Below, piece after piece: positions 7,825-16,100 of a stretch of DNA of 25,046 nucleotides. This DNA is from a virus: positions 1-25,046 of the IMG/VR virus record IMGVR_UViG_3300031834_000043; one strand, 5' to 3'. Each line of letters begins with the position of its first letter. Position 1 is the stretch's first letter. Both the position numbers and the translations under genes were made by a program. The notes under the pieces are model-generated. The model was not told the DNA's origin. It did no database searches and worked only from the letters and a program-made list of their open reading frames with translations.

Positions 7825-8382
7825 TTATTCTACCGCAAATGATCTTGCATTAAGTACCACTGGAGTAGCAGGTATCTCTATAGGTCTAGTTACCACTGTA
7901 GTTACTGTTAGCTTAGCATTGTTATTAAATGATTCAATTCCTTGAATATATACAACGGGTAATTCACACCATACTGTAGTGTGCATTACCACATTCCCTG
8001 TTAACTGAAAGAATATTAACTGAGTTTTATCTGCGTCATTCTGATAAAGTATCTTGTCTCCAGTTGCATAATCTTTCAATATCCTAGATATGTCAAGACC
8101 ATTATTAGTAGATAATGACATGCAAATACGAGTAACCAATGGGCCACTTGCATTATTAAAAGATACAGCACCTGTAGGTGGAGCAACAATAGTTACATTT
8201 GTTTTAAAAATATATTCAAAAGGCACAATTAGTGTATATTGTGCTTGCAACAATCTAGCCACATCAGTTTCTAACTGCTTAAGCCGCATGGAGATAGTAG
8301 CAAAGTTATTATAAATTCGTGTTAAGTATCTATATAGATACTCAGACAATTTTTCCTCTGTGCCTATAGGTACTGATTCCAT
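7825..8382 (-). CDS. Fibre-like structural protein with N-terminal coiled coil
   Basis: A 185-aa protein. Residues about 9-47 show heptad spacing typical of a coiled coil (LSEYLYRYLTRIYNNF, then MRLKQLETDVARLLQ). The rest is beta-rich and Val/Thr/Asn-rich with no charge clusters, as in small trimeric fibre or spike proteins. It starts in a TAATG overlap with the metallopeptidase-like gene, and the next gene begins on the base after its stop. A head or tail fibre is a reasonable guess. No receptor-binding or enzymatic signature is visible, so the specific role is not assigned. Confidence 0.6.
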   Translation of the reverse strand: MESVPIGTEEKLSEYLYRYLTRIYNNFATISMRLKQLETDVARLLQAQYTLIVPFEYIFKTNVTIVAPPTGAVSFNNASGPLVTRICMSLSTNNGLDISRILKDYATGDKILYQNDADKTQLIFFQLTGNVVMHTTVWCELPVVYIQGIESFNNNAKLTVTTVVTRPIEIPATPVVLNARSFAVE

Positions 8383-9398
8383 TACTTTTCCTTACCAAAC
8401 ATATCTTCCCAACTAAATCCACCCATTTTAATAGTATCTAGTGGGGATACCTCGTTAAGCTGACGCTCTGAATAACCCGACCTAGTTCCACTCATACGGG
8501 CTAATATTTCACCTAAGTCTTTGTAATATAATCCGTGCGCTGGTTTTCTAACCTGATCATAAAGTCTATGAAGTTTTTCTCTTAAATAAACACGGTCTGT
8601 CATATTAGGTTCATAGTCATGAATTAACTGTTGTAGAGCTACTTGACGTTTGGGATCTTCTTCATATTTATTATATAACTTATTTTTAAAAGCATATAGT
8701 TCATTTTGACTTCTAGTCTTAAATAACTTTGCAGTAGATTCTGAAAATTGAGACTGATTTGCGCCTTTTTGTATAGGCTTATATGCTGCTTGTGCATGAG
8801 TCAGTTCATGCATCAATATATCCAATGCACTCTCTGGAGAAGTGTGCTCTACATCAATCTGACCGGATGTGGTTCTAAATAAACCGCTATCTTGTTGTGC
8901 TGGTTTTATTAAAGTTCTTAAAAACTCCTGCCCCTCCGCAGCGTTATTACGCATAAATGCTGGATGATCTAAGGCCTCCATAAGAGAAACCCGTCCACCA
9001 GTATCAAGATTAACCTTAGCGTTAATGTCTGGTATCTCCCCATGCATCTGTATTTTACCAGCAGTATTCTTCCATGGGTACATCTTAAACCTATCCCATA
9101 CCTCTGATAGTGGAGCTCCCTTCTTAAGCTGACTGAGGGCTTTATCAGCTAACTTTTCACTATAATCAGGCATACCTTTTAATAATAATGTACCAGCACC
9201 TCCAGCGCCAAATCCACTATTTGCTATATCTTGTGGCGTACTGCCTTGTTGTAACCACGGCATAGCTTCAGTTCCAGCACGTTCAACACCTTGCTTTAGA
9301 TTAGCAATATCTCCACGCGCACGTTCTCCAACTAATCCAGTATTAAGTGTATTATAGGATTCTTTTATATGAGATAGTAAATCATTTAAGTATGACAT
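8382..9398 (-). CDS. HExxH metallopeptidase-like virion-module protein (LPD23-like)
   Basis: A 338-aa protein with a clear zinc-peptidase signature HELTH at residues 197-201 inside ILMHELTHAQAAY. About 95 residues later GEILARM (296-302) supplies a glutamate placed like the third zinc ligand of gluzincins. Upstream, FKMYPWKNTAGKIQMHGEI (104-122) matches the W/Y-x-x-x-G-K-x-x-x-E-I pattern that precedes this domain in large polyvalent proteins of phages and plasmids (LPD23-type). It lies in the structural operon between the propeller-like and fibre-like proteins, joined by TAATG overlaps on both sides. It could process virion proteins or act on the host at entry. Peptidase activity is inferred from motif only; the substrate is unknown. 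Confidence 0.75.
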   Translation of the reverse strand: MSYLNDLLSHIKESYNTLNTGLVGERARGDIANLKQGVERAGTEAMPWLQQGSTPQDIANSGFGAGGAGTLLLKGMPDYSEKLADKALSQLKKGAPLSEVWDRFKMYPWKNTAGKIQMHGEIPDINAKVNLDTGGRVSLMEALDHPAFMRNNAAEGQEFLRTLIKPAQQDSGLFRTTSGQIDVEHTSPESALDILMHELTHAQAAYKPIQKGANQSQFSESTAKLFKTRSQNELYAFKNKLYNKYEEDPKRQVALQQLIHDYEPNMTDRVYLREKLHRLYDQVRKPAHGLYYKDLGEILARMSGTRSGYSERQLNEVSPLDTIKMGGFSWEDMFGKEK

Positions 9399-10963
9399 TA
9401 CCGCTGCCCATTCAATACATATTCAATATCCATCCCTGAATAAGAAAATTGTGAATTGTTATATGATTGTATTCTCCAGGAGTGCAGCATACCTGTTGTC
9501 CTAACTTCTATCTTTCTGTCAGTGTTGGGTGTAAATATTTTTGATATGTCCCATCTAACTGAAGCACCTAAAGCATATTGTGAACCAAATGTAATAAGAA
9601 CTGATCCATTTGATCTAATATGTGGAAACACTCTCAATATGGTTGTGACTTCACGTTGGTCTGTAAGTTGGGCTGACACACGCTCAACGAATGTATCTGT
9701 TTCATTATCATTGTCAACAATCTGCATATTATAAATAGTACTAGTTGGTTCTTCTATACCAACAATTCCTTGAGCAAATGGAGATGAAGAATCAAAATTC
9801 CAAGGTATTAATGCGTTTAACCAGGTATTAGTCAATTTAATCCACTGACTAGATGAAAAACTAACCAAGCCATAAATTAATGAAGTTATAGCATTATCAA
9901 TGTCCCTAATTGACATTTTTTGATCAACATAATTATATACAAAAGCTATATTTGGAAAGGTACTACCAATTGAAGGAACACAAAACCAAACTTCTTTATT
10001 TGAATGGTCAACTACTGCATAGGATTTATAAAAATAAGTTGGATCAATAGAACCTTCTATTTTTGTGCGTACTAATCTATGTGCTATAGACTGCACTGTG
10101 TTACCATCATTTATAAGTATATCATCCTTGGATAAAAAGATATGTTTACCATAAATATCAACTACACAGTTCTTGGTTAATAAACCTTGATTAGATGCTA
10201 ATGATCTTGCAGACCAAATAAATTCACCACCTACATAAGATAGAATAGTAATGCCATCCTCTGAATACAAACAGAAGTCATCTCGCATTGATAAGCCATC
10301 AACTAATATGCCAGAATTGCCAAGTATAGATGCTTGCCCCGCTATTGATGATAGATCAAGTGTATCCCAGGTATAGGGTAATCCATTGTTATCAGCAGGA
10401 TGCGACCAACGATAGTTATTTGGTAATTTAACACCACCTTCAGTCATATTAATGGCAAACAAAAAGTTCTTATGTGCCCTCATTACACTGCAATGATAAT
10501 CCTTTTGCTTCCATGTCTCTGTTGGACTAAATTGCAAAGGAGCCATCTTGGTTGAACCGCTTGCCTGTGGCCAATATTCAGGCTGATGCTGAACATTATT
10601 AAATATTGGTATATTGCCCAATAAGCAATCTGTCCAATGAAACTGTGCACCTGCAAGCATTTCAGCATATCCAGCTACTGAGGATATATTAAACCATGTT
10701 CCACCATCATAAGCATAGATTGCTGTTAATCCAGCAACAACAAAGAAATAGGTTGGAGCTGCATTAACAAATAGTATCTTTGCTCCATGAAAAGAAACTG
10801 GGCATGTGGACATAGCCGCACCAAAATTGAATGAGAATATTTTGCCATTCTTTAAGCGGAAGTCATTACCATTAGTAAACCAATTTGGATCAAGATCACA
10901 AGGCTCCAGATCGAAGTTTACACCTGCATCACCAGCTAATTTAAGAGTTAGTAATTCTTGCAT
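9398..10963 (-). CDS. Beta-propeller-like stabilisation/tail protein (P22 gp10-like role)
   Basis: A protein of about 521 aa, beta-rich throughout. An N-terminal GVNFDLEPCDLDPN is followed by NDFRLKNGKIFSF. That pattern is typical of podoviral packaged-DNA stabilisation or tail-hub proteins, with repeated strands and an internal WSHPADN...YTWDTL segment. It lacks membrane segments. The start is taken as the ATG at 10961-10963 with GGAA upstream; a TTG two codons earlier (10969) is possible. Either start overlaps the preceding four-Cys gene. The stop shares a TAATG with the metallopeptidase-like gene. Order (adaptor, fibre, four-Cys protein, this protein) supports a tail/portal-neck role, but the exact family was not confirmed. 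Confidence 0.7.
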   Translation of the reverse strand: MQELLTLKLAGDAGVNFDLEPCDLDPNWFTNGNDFRLKNGKIFSFNFGAAMSTCPVSFHGAKILFVNAAPTYFFVVAGLTAIYAYDGGTWFNISSVAGYAEMLAGAQFHWTDCLLGNIPIFNNVQHQPEYWPQASGSTKMAPLQFSPTETWKQKDYHCSVMRAHKNFLFAINMTEGGVKLPNNYRWSHPADNNGLPYTWDTLDLSSIAGQASILGNSGILVDGLSMRDDFCLYSEDGITILSYVGGEFIWSARSLASNQGLLTKNCVVDIYGKHIFLSKDDILINDGNTVQSIAHRLVRTKIEGSIDPTYFYKSYAVVDHSNKEVWFCVPSIGSTFPNIAFVYNYVDQKMSIRDIDNAITSLIYGLVSFSSSQWIKLTNTWLNALIPWNFDSSSPFAQGIVGIEEPTSTIYNMQIVDNDNETDTFVERVSAQLTDQREVTTILRVFPHIRSNGSVLITFGSQYALGASVRWDISKIFTPNTDRKIEVRTTGMLHSWRIQSYNNSQFSYSGMDIEYVLNGQR

Positions 10964-11243
10964 TTTCAATTCCAGTAGATATTACTTTAATAGCAAAATC
11001 TTGTTTTTCTAGTGTGGTATCTCTCAATGATGCAACTGCCATGTTTACACCTCTGGTCATTTGAGAGTTCTCAACTAGAAGTATCGGCAACCATTCAAAG
11101 ATCGAGCATCGCCATTCATCAACGATCTGATCGGAGGTTGGCAATTTACCGGAAAGTAAAGTGTAAGCGCGACAGCGATAAATAACATTATTTTCGGCAC
11201 GTTCACATTCTTTCCCCAGTGGGCATTCTAGTTTTACTTCCAT
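10941..11243 (-). CDS. Four-cysteine conserved phage protein, putative zinc-binding
   Basis: The 100-aa product has Cys7, Cys13, Cys24 and Cys46 in the context CPLGKEC, YRCRAY and EWRCSIFEWLPILLVEN. After this comes TRGVNMAVASLRD, which resembles a conserved Ala-Val-x-S-x-R-x motif. The pattern is familiar from small proteins next to tail genes in many tailed phages. The four cysteines could hold a metal. It starts in a TAATG overlap with the collar-type fibre gene and overlaps the start of the propeller-like gene. Role is unknown; a structural or assembly function is suggested only by position. Confidence 0.7.
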   Translation of the reverse strand: MEVKLECPLGKECERAENNVIYRCRAYTLLSGKLPTSDQIVDEWRCSIFEWLPILLVENSQMTRGVNMAVASLRDTTLEKQDFAIKVISTGIENARITNS

Positions 11244-11965
11244 TAGTTCTTACTACACACAATAGTATCAAGATAAAAAGGTGTCCAATTCACCGCACCT
11301 GTATTAGCAAGTGTAGGGCCACTATGCGTATGAGGCACACTTTGATTGCCAATAGTTCCAGAAGGTGTATGTCCACCAGCAGGCTGAGTTGCTATTTGAG
11401 TCTGGTTTGTTACTGCGGCATACGAAACTGTATTCTGATCTAAACCATCAAAAGATGCTGTCATTGAATGTGAATGATCTGGTACAGGATTCATAGTCAA
11501 CGTATGTGTATGGTTAACACTATTTGTCGTAGTAGTAAATGGGTGTGTATGGGTAGGTACTGTATTATTAATAATTGGTGACATAGATCCACCACTACCT
11601 CCTCCATTTGTACTTACTACCCGCAACATATGATTCGCCCAAGTATGCACTTGAGTCCATCCAGCGGGTGCTGTTGCCTGTGCAAATACCATTCTAGTTC
11701 CCGCAGGAAACTGCCCAGAAGTGATCCTGGAATCGAGCGCATTTAATTGAGTTTGAATCGCACTAGTAACACCAACTAGAAAATTAAGTTCTGTTTCCTT
11801 GGCTGTAATTGGAATAGCGAAACCTTGACCTGCTACACCAGGAAATTGCAGTTTAAGTACAGACTTAATTAACTGGAGATGTTGATAGCCTTGTGATTGG
11901 CTATCTGTACCAGCTGGATTACTTGCAACTAACCCCGATATTGTGGTTGAACTTTCTAATGACAC
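11243..11965 (-). CDS. Tail fibre with phage collar-like C-terminus and HxH motifs
   Basis: A 240-aa fibre. The N-terminus (NPAGTDSQSQGYQHLQLIKS, 16-35) is a typical virion-attachment segment of phage fibres. The middle PAGTRMVFAQATAPAGW (87-103) matches the tail-collar domain. Four H-x-H pairs follow (139/141, 152/154, 164/166, 212/214), as in trimeric short tail fibres that thread metal ions along the trimer axis (T4 gp12 type). It ends in WTPFYLDTIVCSKN, the usual C-terminal strand of the family. The start codon is GTG, supported by AAGGTAGG five bases upstream. It probably binds the host surface. Ending in TAATG, it is coupled to the four-Cys gene. Family call is strong; receptor unknown. 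Confidence 0.85.
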   Translation of the reverse strand: MSLESSTTISGLVASNPAGTDSQSQGYQHLQLIKSVLKLQFPGVAGQGFAIPITAKETELNFLVGVTSAIQTQLNALDSRITSGQFPAGTRMVFAQATAPAGWTQVHTWANHMLRVVSTNGGGSGGSMSPIINNTVPTHTHPFTTTTNSVNHTHTLTMNPVPDHSHSMTASFDGLDQNTVSYAAVTNQTQIATQPAGGHTPSGTIGNQSVPHTHSGPTLANTGAVNWTPFYLDTIVCSKN

Positions 11966-11966
11966 G

Positions 11967-12608
11967 TTAACCTACCTTTGTATAAATTGGATTCCCGCTC
12001 CAAGTGGCGCGATCATTCAATAGTGTAATTTCATCAAGAGATTGCTTAAACCGAGCATCCCACAACGCAGCTGACTCTCCATCTTTAGCAAAACTATTAA
12101 TCTCAGTTAATAATCCAAAAATATAGCAATCAGGATTATTATTAGATAACCAATTATTTACAGCAGATTTTGTTAATGCAGGAACGCTTCTAAAGTAATT
12201 TATTTCAAGTATATAAGTGGATGTATCTGTATTAACAGGAACAGGCCATATCTCAATATAACCTGAAATAATACAATAAGCTGCATACGCGGAATTATTG
12301 TTCCTGAGATTAGCCATCTGTTCAGGATTAACTAAACTAAGTGTACTGCTATAGGTTAATAATTCCTTTTGCGTTATTCTTATAGATCGCTCTGATAAAA
12401 AATCATCTGGTAATGTGTATCTATTAGGATATTTAGTAGTTGTATCAATAAGCGTGTAGGCTGTTGATGACATTTTTTGTGTCAATAAAGCCCTATTAAC
12501 CCTGGATTCTACTACCCTAAGAAAGTTATCCATATTCGATACAATAGGTACACTACTAGCACGATCAGCATAACTCAATGCTACATCAATAACTTTTTGA
12601 TAATCCAT
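11967..12608 (-). CDS. Head-tail adaptor (SU10-adaptor-like)
   Basis: A 213-aa protein with an N-terminal helix bundle (ALSYADRASSVPIV, then NFLRVVESRVNRALLTQKM), a beta segment YTLPDDFLSERSIRI, then INYFRSVPALT. It finishes with NNWLSNNNPDCYIFGLLTEI and a final helix (LWDARFKQSLDEI). The order of these blocks, including the Tyr-rich strand before the N-W-L and P-D-x-Y-x-x-x-L motifs, fits the adaptor that docks beneath the portal ring in SU10-like and related podoviruses. It matches the SU10-type capsid gene nearby. ATG with AAGGA six bases upstream. It lies between a small beta-rich protein and the collar-type fibre. Confident as to class. Confidence 0.8.
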   Translation of the reverse strand: MDYQKVIDVALSYADRASSVPIVSNMDNFLRVVESRVNRALLTQKMSSTAYTLIDTTTKYPNRYTLPDDFLSERSIRITQKELLTYSSTLSLVNPEQMANLRNNNSAYAAYCIISGYIEIWPVPVNTDTSTYILEINYFRSVPALTKSAVNNWLSNNNPDCYIFGLLTEINSFAKDGESAALWDARFKQSLDEITLLNDRATWSGNPIYTKVG

Positions 12609-12610
12609 CT

Positions 12611-12916
12611 TTATTCCTTAATCCAAACAACATTTTCACCAATACTAAAAACCCAAATACCTTTTGATATTTCTAACCAACCATCAGAAGATGTATTAAC
12701 TTGTATTACTGAATTACCAGATACAATCAAAGCTGATCTTACAATTATACCATTAGAACTTAAATTAACTTGAGTACAAGGTGCTCCTTGTGGAGTTTTA
12801 TAAATAACTACTGCACCAACTAAACAAGTATTATTTTGTACTACAGAATCACCTTGCAAAGTAACCGCGCCAACATCACTAAAAGGAACATCACAATATA
12901 CTGATACTGCATACAT
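12611..12916 (-). CDS. Small beta-rich structural protein, unknown
   Basis: A 101-aa, low-charge, beta-rich product (many V, T, N, S) ending in GENVVWIKE. AGGGG stands eight bases before the ATG. It is packed between the large receptor-binding-type fibre (11 bp upstream) and the adaptor (2 bp downstream). It is not recognised. Composition suggests a surface beta-sandwich or fibre-associated protein. No motif supports anything more specific. Confidence 0.65.
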   Translation of the reverse strand: MYAVSVYCDVPFSDVGAVTLQGDSVVQNNTCLVGAVVIYKTPQGAPCTQVNLSSNGIIVRSALIVSGNSVIQVNTSSDGWLEISKGIWVFSIGENVVWIKE

Positions 12917-12927
12917 CGTATTATCCC

Positions 12928-14328
12928 CTAGAAATCACAATTAATAACTACTTTGGAGGTACCAGTAGGATTGAATGCTGTAGAATTACCTGCTACCAAT
13001 CCAGATGCTACCGTTACGTCAAGATCGGTGCTATTAACTGAAACATGACCTATTCCAATAACCGTTGCAGCCACAGGAGTATAAGAGGAATTAACTAAAT
13101 TATAAGTTGATGTTGCACCAGTTAGCGCTATATCACTGGCAGGTCTCATTGTAGGCACTGTGTGTGGAAAAGAGGTACGAGCTTTTATAGTCTGATAAGC
13201 CATACCTGTAACCCTACAAGCTGTATTAATTACTTGGCAATACCGTTGACACATTGAAAGATATGCGCCATAATCTAAATGATTAAATTCTGTTGCAATG
13301 CTACCTTTCTCCAACTGAACACCAGTTATGCGGAGTATAGCGCTAGTTGTTCCTACTAATGACAAAGCGCCAGTAGCAGAAACAAAATTGCCAGTCTGCC
13401 AAGTGCCATTTGCTGGAGCTGAAAAGGTAACTCCTGCTCCTAAACTAAAATTTACTGAAATACCAACTGTATTTGGTGCTATATTCCAATTTCCACTTTG
13501 ATTGCCAGGTACAGTAATTGTTTGGTATTCCCAGGTATTAATGGCATTGATAACATAGGAAAAAGGAAAACTACGATCAGCTGGATTATTTGTAAAACTG
13601 CCACCATAAGTTCCAGCAATAGTAGACTGTACCCAAAATGAAAGTGTAATAGTACTAGCATCAGATGTCCCAAATGCTAAATCATTTATATTTGTCCCTT
13701 CAATACGTTGCCCCACAGCAAAGAAATCACTAGCCGCTACCGTATAAGCCGATAATGATACCAGGGTTAAAAGGTTAGTGAACCCAGGAAAATTAGTGGC
13801 ATTACCTTGATTAATCGAAAATTTAGAAGCTAACGACAAAGCACTATGCCATCTATCTAAAGAATATGTATTGGTTATTGTTGGTATTATTGTTGCACCA
13901 TCATTTCTTTGGTCAACTTTCATAGCACCATTAATAATGCGATTCTTAAATGAGTTAGCTTGTACACCTGTACAATTTACAAGATTGCCCGTTAATGGTA
14001 TTCCTAAATCACCACCCTGGAATACGGCTTTACCCGCTGGATACGTGCAGATTACATCTTTTGTCCCTGCACTAAAACTAACCTTAGCACCACTTGCAGA
14101 TGAATCTAAAACAGTATTCCTTGATAATAAAGTTCCTGCTAATGTATAAGTACCTATACCTACTTCCCATTCGCCTAAACTTCTATGAATTATGGCATAG
14201 TGTGTAGTATTGGCATTACCTATTACTGAAAAAGCATGATACTTAGTTACAGCACCCAACAACGTAGCACTACCCGTACCAACAACTGATGTAGTTTCTT
14301 TTACTCTGTCTTTTAGTACAAGCGTCAT
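12928..14328 (-). CDS. Receptor-binding / tail fibre protein with jelly-roll-like module
   Basis: The 466-aa product starts with a particle-anchoring segment seen in phage fibre proteins (LKDRVKETTSVVGTG, then YAIIHRSLGEWEVGIGTY, and CTYPAGKA near 90-97). Then comes NRIINGAMKVDQRNDGA (128-144) with SLDRW, leading into a carbohydrate-binding-like beta-sandwich. This ends with ITGVQLEKGSIATEFNHLDYGAYLSMCQRYC (from about 333), a signature of many receptor-binding proteins. The C-terminal 100 residues are a separate Thr/Val-rich domain, probably the tip. It lies upstream of the adaptor. The likely task is recognition of host surface sugars. No diversity-generating repeat was seen next to it. Confidence 0.85.
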   Translation of the reverse strand: MTLVLKDRVKETTSVVGTGSATLLGAVTKYHAFSVIGNANTTHYAIIHRSLGEWEVGIGTYTLAGTLLSRNTVLDSSASGAKVSFSAGTKDVICTYPAGKAVFQGGDLGIPLTGNLVNCTGVQANSFKNRIINGAMKVDQRNDGATIIPTITNTYSLDRWHSALSLASKFSINQGNATNFPGFTNLLTLVSLSAYTVAASDFFAVGQRIEGTNINDLAFGTSDASTITLSFWVQSTIAGTYGGSFTNNPADRSFPFSYVINAINTWEYQTITVPGNQSGNWNIAPNTVGISVNFSLGAGVTFSAPANGTWQTGNFVSATGALSLVGTTSAILRITGVQLEKGSIATEFNHLDYGAYLSMCQRYCQVINTACRVTGMAYQTIKARTSFPHTVPTMRPASDIALTGATSTYNLVNSSYTPVAATVIGIGHVSVNSTDLDVTVASGLVAGNSTAFNPTGTSKVVINCDF

Positions 14329-14338
14329 GGGAGTATCC

Positions 14339-14725
14339 TTATGTTGGTTGATGTGATGTATATGTTAATGAAGGATAATTCAATGTATTGCCAATGAATA
14401 TAGTCTGTCCACTCGTTTCATTTGTAACCCATAATACATTATCATTAATGCTGTCACAGAAAGCAAAACTCATTCCTGCGCCGCCTCCAGATACTGCGGC
14501 ATTTGTATCTTGCTTACCAGAAGCAGTAGTTAAAACTCTTGCTGCTCCAGAAGCACCTGTTATAGTAAAATCACTTGATCCCAGTACGACATGTGATAGT
14601 GTATTAGCTACTACCGTTGCATATGGATCATTCGCGGAATACGTTGAAATAAGTCGTACTTCATTACATTTATTCTTTATTTCAAGTAGACCATTATCTA
14701 AAACTAAAATATTTGCCCATTTCAT
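14339..14725 (-). CDS. Conserved small phage structural protein (beta-rich)
   Basis: A 128-aa protein opening with MKWANILVLDNGLLEIKN, then RLISTYSANDPYATVV and a Gly/Ala-rich stretch, ending in a short strand with SLTYTS. The sequence W-A-x-x-x-L-D-x-x-L-x-x-I-K near the start followed by L-I-S-x-Y is familiar from small phage proteins found beside capsid and tail genes, whose role is undetermined. It starts in an ATGA overlap with the two-TM gene and precedes the receptor-binding fibre by 10 bp. A minor structural or decoration role is likely but not shown. Confidence 0.65.
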   Translation of the reverse strand: MKWANILVLDNGLLEIKNKCNEVRLISTYSANDPYATVVANTLSHVVLGSSDFTITGASGAARVLTTASGKQDTNAAVSGGGAGMSFAFCDSINDNVLWVTNETSGQTIFIGNTLNYPSLTYTSHQPT

Positions 14726-14925
14726 TTTTCTTCCCCATTTTTACCATGAGAGACATATCCACTAATTACACCGATTATATAAATCATTAGATCAAAAATC
14801 ATTTTTTTAGAGTCATCTGGAGAACTTCCTATTTCCCCATAACTTAAATACCATAATGTACCTAATAGCGAGGCACAGAACGTGCCTGTTAGCATTATAA
14901 TAATTATACCATTTACATATTTCAT
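14722..14925 (-). CDS. Two-transmembrane small protein, holin candidate
   Basis: A 67-aa membrane protein with two hydrophobic helices, about residues 6-27 (GIIIIMLTGTFCASLLGTLWYL) and 43-58 (IFDLMIYIIGVISGYV). They are separated by a short polar loop, and a charged tail HGKNGEEK follows. Two TM helices and a charged C-terminus suit class II-type holins, which make the membrane hole for lysis. No endolysin or spanin gene is visible beside it, so the lysis role is tentative; another small virion membrane protein is possible. Start overlaps TAATG with the PASTA/CBM-like gene and the stop overlaps ATGA with the next gene, so it is translated as part of this run. Confidence 0.65.
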   Translation of the reverse strand: MKYVNGIIIIMLTGTFCASLLGTLWYLSYGEIGSSPDDSKKMIFDLMIYIIGVISGYVSHGKNGEEK

Positions 14926-15683
14926 TACATCATATCTTGGCGCTTCAATGATATGTTATCAAGTAAGAAAGATGAGCCATTTCCTTCTAATATTACCCTT
15001 ATCACTATATCAAGCTCAGTTGGATATAGTATAGTATCAAATGCTCCAGGACCACTTATTGTATGTGCAAAATATTTATAAGGTTGAGTTATCGTACCAA
15101 CAATAAATCTAGCATTGTTCCCTGCCCCAGCATTCCAACCTGCTATACTAGCGCCAACTTTAAATGCTTTATTTAAACCTGTTGGAGATATATTAATTTG
15201 CTGCAATAATCCAGCGTATGTATCAGCAGATAGACATCTAAAATACGCTTGTCCAGAGTTCCAAACTACCTGTGATGGAGAGATAGATAAATCTGTCCAT
15301 CCTGATAAATCAGTTGTAAATCCACCATTTACTACCAACTCAGGGAATGGTCCAAATAGAACATTAACAACAGTTCCATGTGATACGGTTGTAGCTGCTA
15401 CTGGACTTTGAGAAGTAGCTAAAGCACTCGTATCACCAAATGCTTGAATACCTAAACCAGCAGTAGACAATGTAGTAGTGGCAGGGCCAAGTCCCATACC
15501 CACAACACTAGGAACACTAATATCTACAACAGCCTTACCTATACCAACTGTATTAAGAATGTTATCCCGCCTATCAGGATTACCAAAAGTAAAGTAATTG
15601 ACACAGCGTTTAAAATTGGCAGGTACAAGTTCTCTAAGTGTTCTATGATGTAAATTTGCCCCTGCCCCTTTCTTATAAGCCAT
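14925..15683 (-). CDS. PASTA-like plus carbohydrate-binding-like decoration/fibre protein
   Basis: A 252-aa protein with two recognisable parts after a basic N-terminus. Residues 57-110 match the PASTA pattern: VPSVVGMGLGPAT, a helix ending TAGL, then SQSPVAATTVSHGTVVNVLF. Residues 115-247 look like a family 4/9-type carbohydrate-binding beta-sandwich, opening with ELVVNGGFTTDLSGWT and closing with FLLDNISLKR. PASTA domains bind peptidoglycan fragments or serve as structural spacers in bacterial proteins. Here it is probably a surface-displayed virion module. It is the last and largest of four PASTA-like genes after the capsid gene. Surface binding is inference. Confidence 0.75.
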   Translation of the reverse strand: MAYKKGAGANLHHRTLRELVPANFKRCVNYFTFGNPDRRDNILNTVGIGKAVVDISVPSVVGMGLGPATTTLSTAGLGIQAFGDTSALATSQSPVAATTVSHGTVVNVLFGPFPELVVNGGFTTDLSGWTDLSISPSQVVWNSGQAYFRCLSADTYAGLLQQINISPTGLNKAFKVGASIAGWNAGAGNNARFIVGTITQPYKYFAHTISGPGAFDTILYPTELDIVIRVILEGNGSSFLLDNISLKRQDMM

Positions 15684-15692
15684 GTCAGTTCC

Positions 15693-16091
15693 TTATGATG
15701 TTAGTGTTAGTAATACAGTTTGATGTAGTTGAGTTTTAGCCGCTGCTGCTGGACTCTGTATAGTAACATTACCTGTAGTCAATGTTACCTTACCAACTGC
15801 CAATCCTTGAGCATTTAGTGTCGCGGTTGCAGCTGCCAATGATGAACCTACTACGTTGGCTACAGTTATTGGTATACAATAAGCACAGTTATCAACCAGA
15901 CCTTCTGGTGTAACAGTATCGTGTCCAGCTTGCCATGCAATATTATATGCACTACCAGAAGGATGTGGATTAGTTCCAGCACCTGTTACAAGTGATTCTC
16001 TACCTTCACACCATGCACGTGCAAGTTCATCTTTTGCTGTCTTTATATCAGTGTGGTTATTGGCCGCACTATGTTTAAATTCACCTGGCAT
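15693..16091 (-). CDS. RMF/CrpP-like motif fused to a PASTA-like domain
   Basis: A 132-aa protein with two parts. Residues 19-58 (AKDELARAWCEGRESLVTG, then NPHPSGSAYNIAWQAGH) follow the A-x-x-x-G-x-x-A...G...NP...W-x-x-G pattern of the small ribosome-modulation-factor/CrpP-like motif often found in phage proteins. Residues 75-132 are PASTA-like (VANVVGSSLAAATATLNAQGL, then QSPAAAA and VLLTLTS). The PASTA part closely resembles that of the 83-aa protein at 16872-17123, sharing VTLTTG and the C-terminal TLTS. The function of the combination is not known; it is probably a virion-associated protein by position. Confidence 0.7.
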   Translation of the reverse strand: MPGEFKHSAANNHTDIKTAKDELARAWCEGRESLVTGAGTNPHPSGSAYNIAWQAGHDTVTPEGLVDNCAYCIPITVANVVGSSLAAATATLNAQGLAVGKVTLTTGNVTIQSPAAAAKTQLHQTVLLTLTS

Positions 16092-16100
16092 AATACACCT

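Noticed and set aside
12928-14328. Diversity-generating retroelement near the receptor-binding gene
   Set aside because: Podoviruses of similar layout can carry one, but no reverse transcriptase and no repeated variable/template pair were seen in the window.
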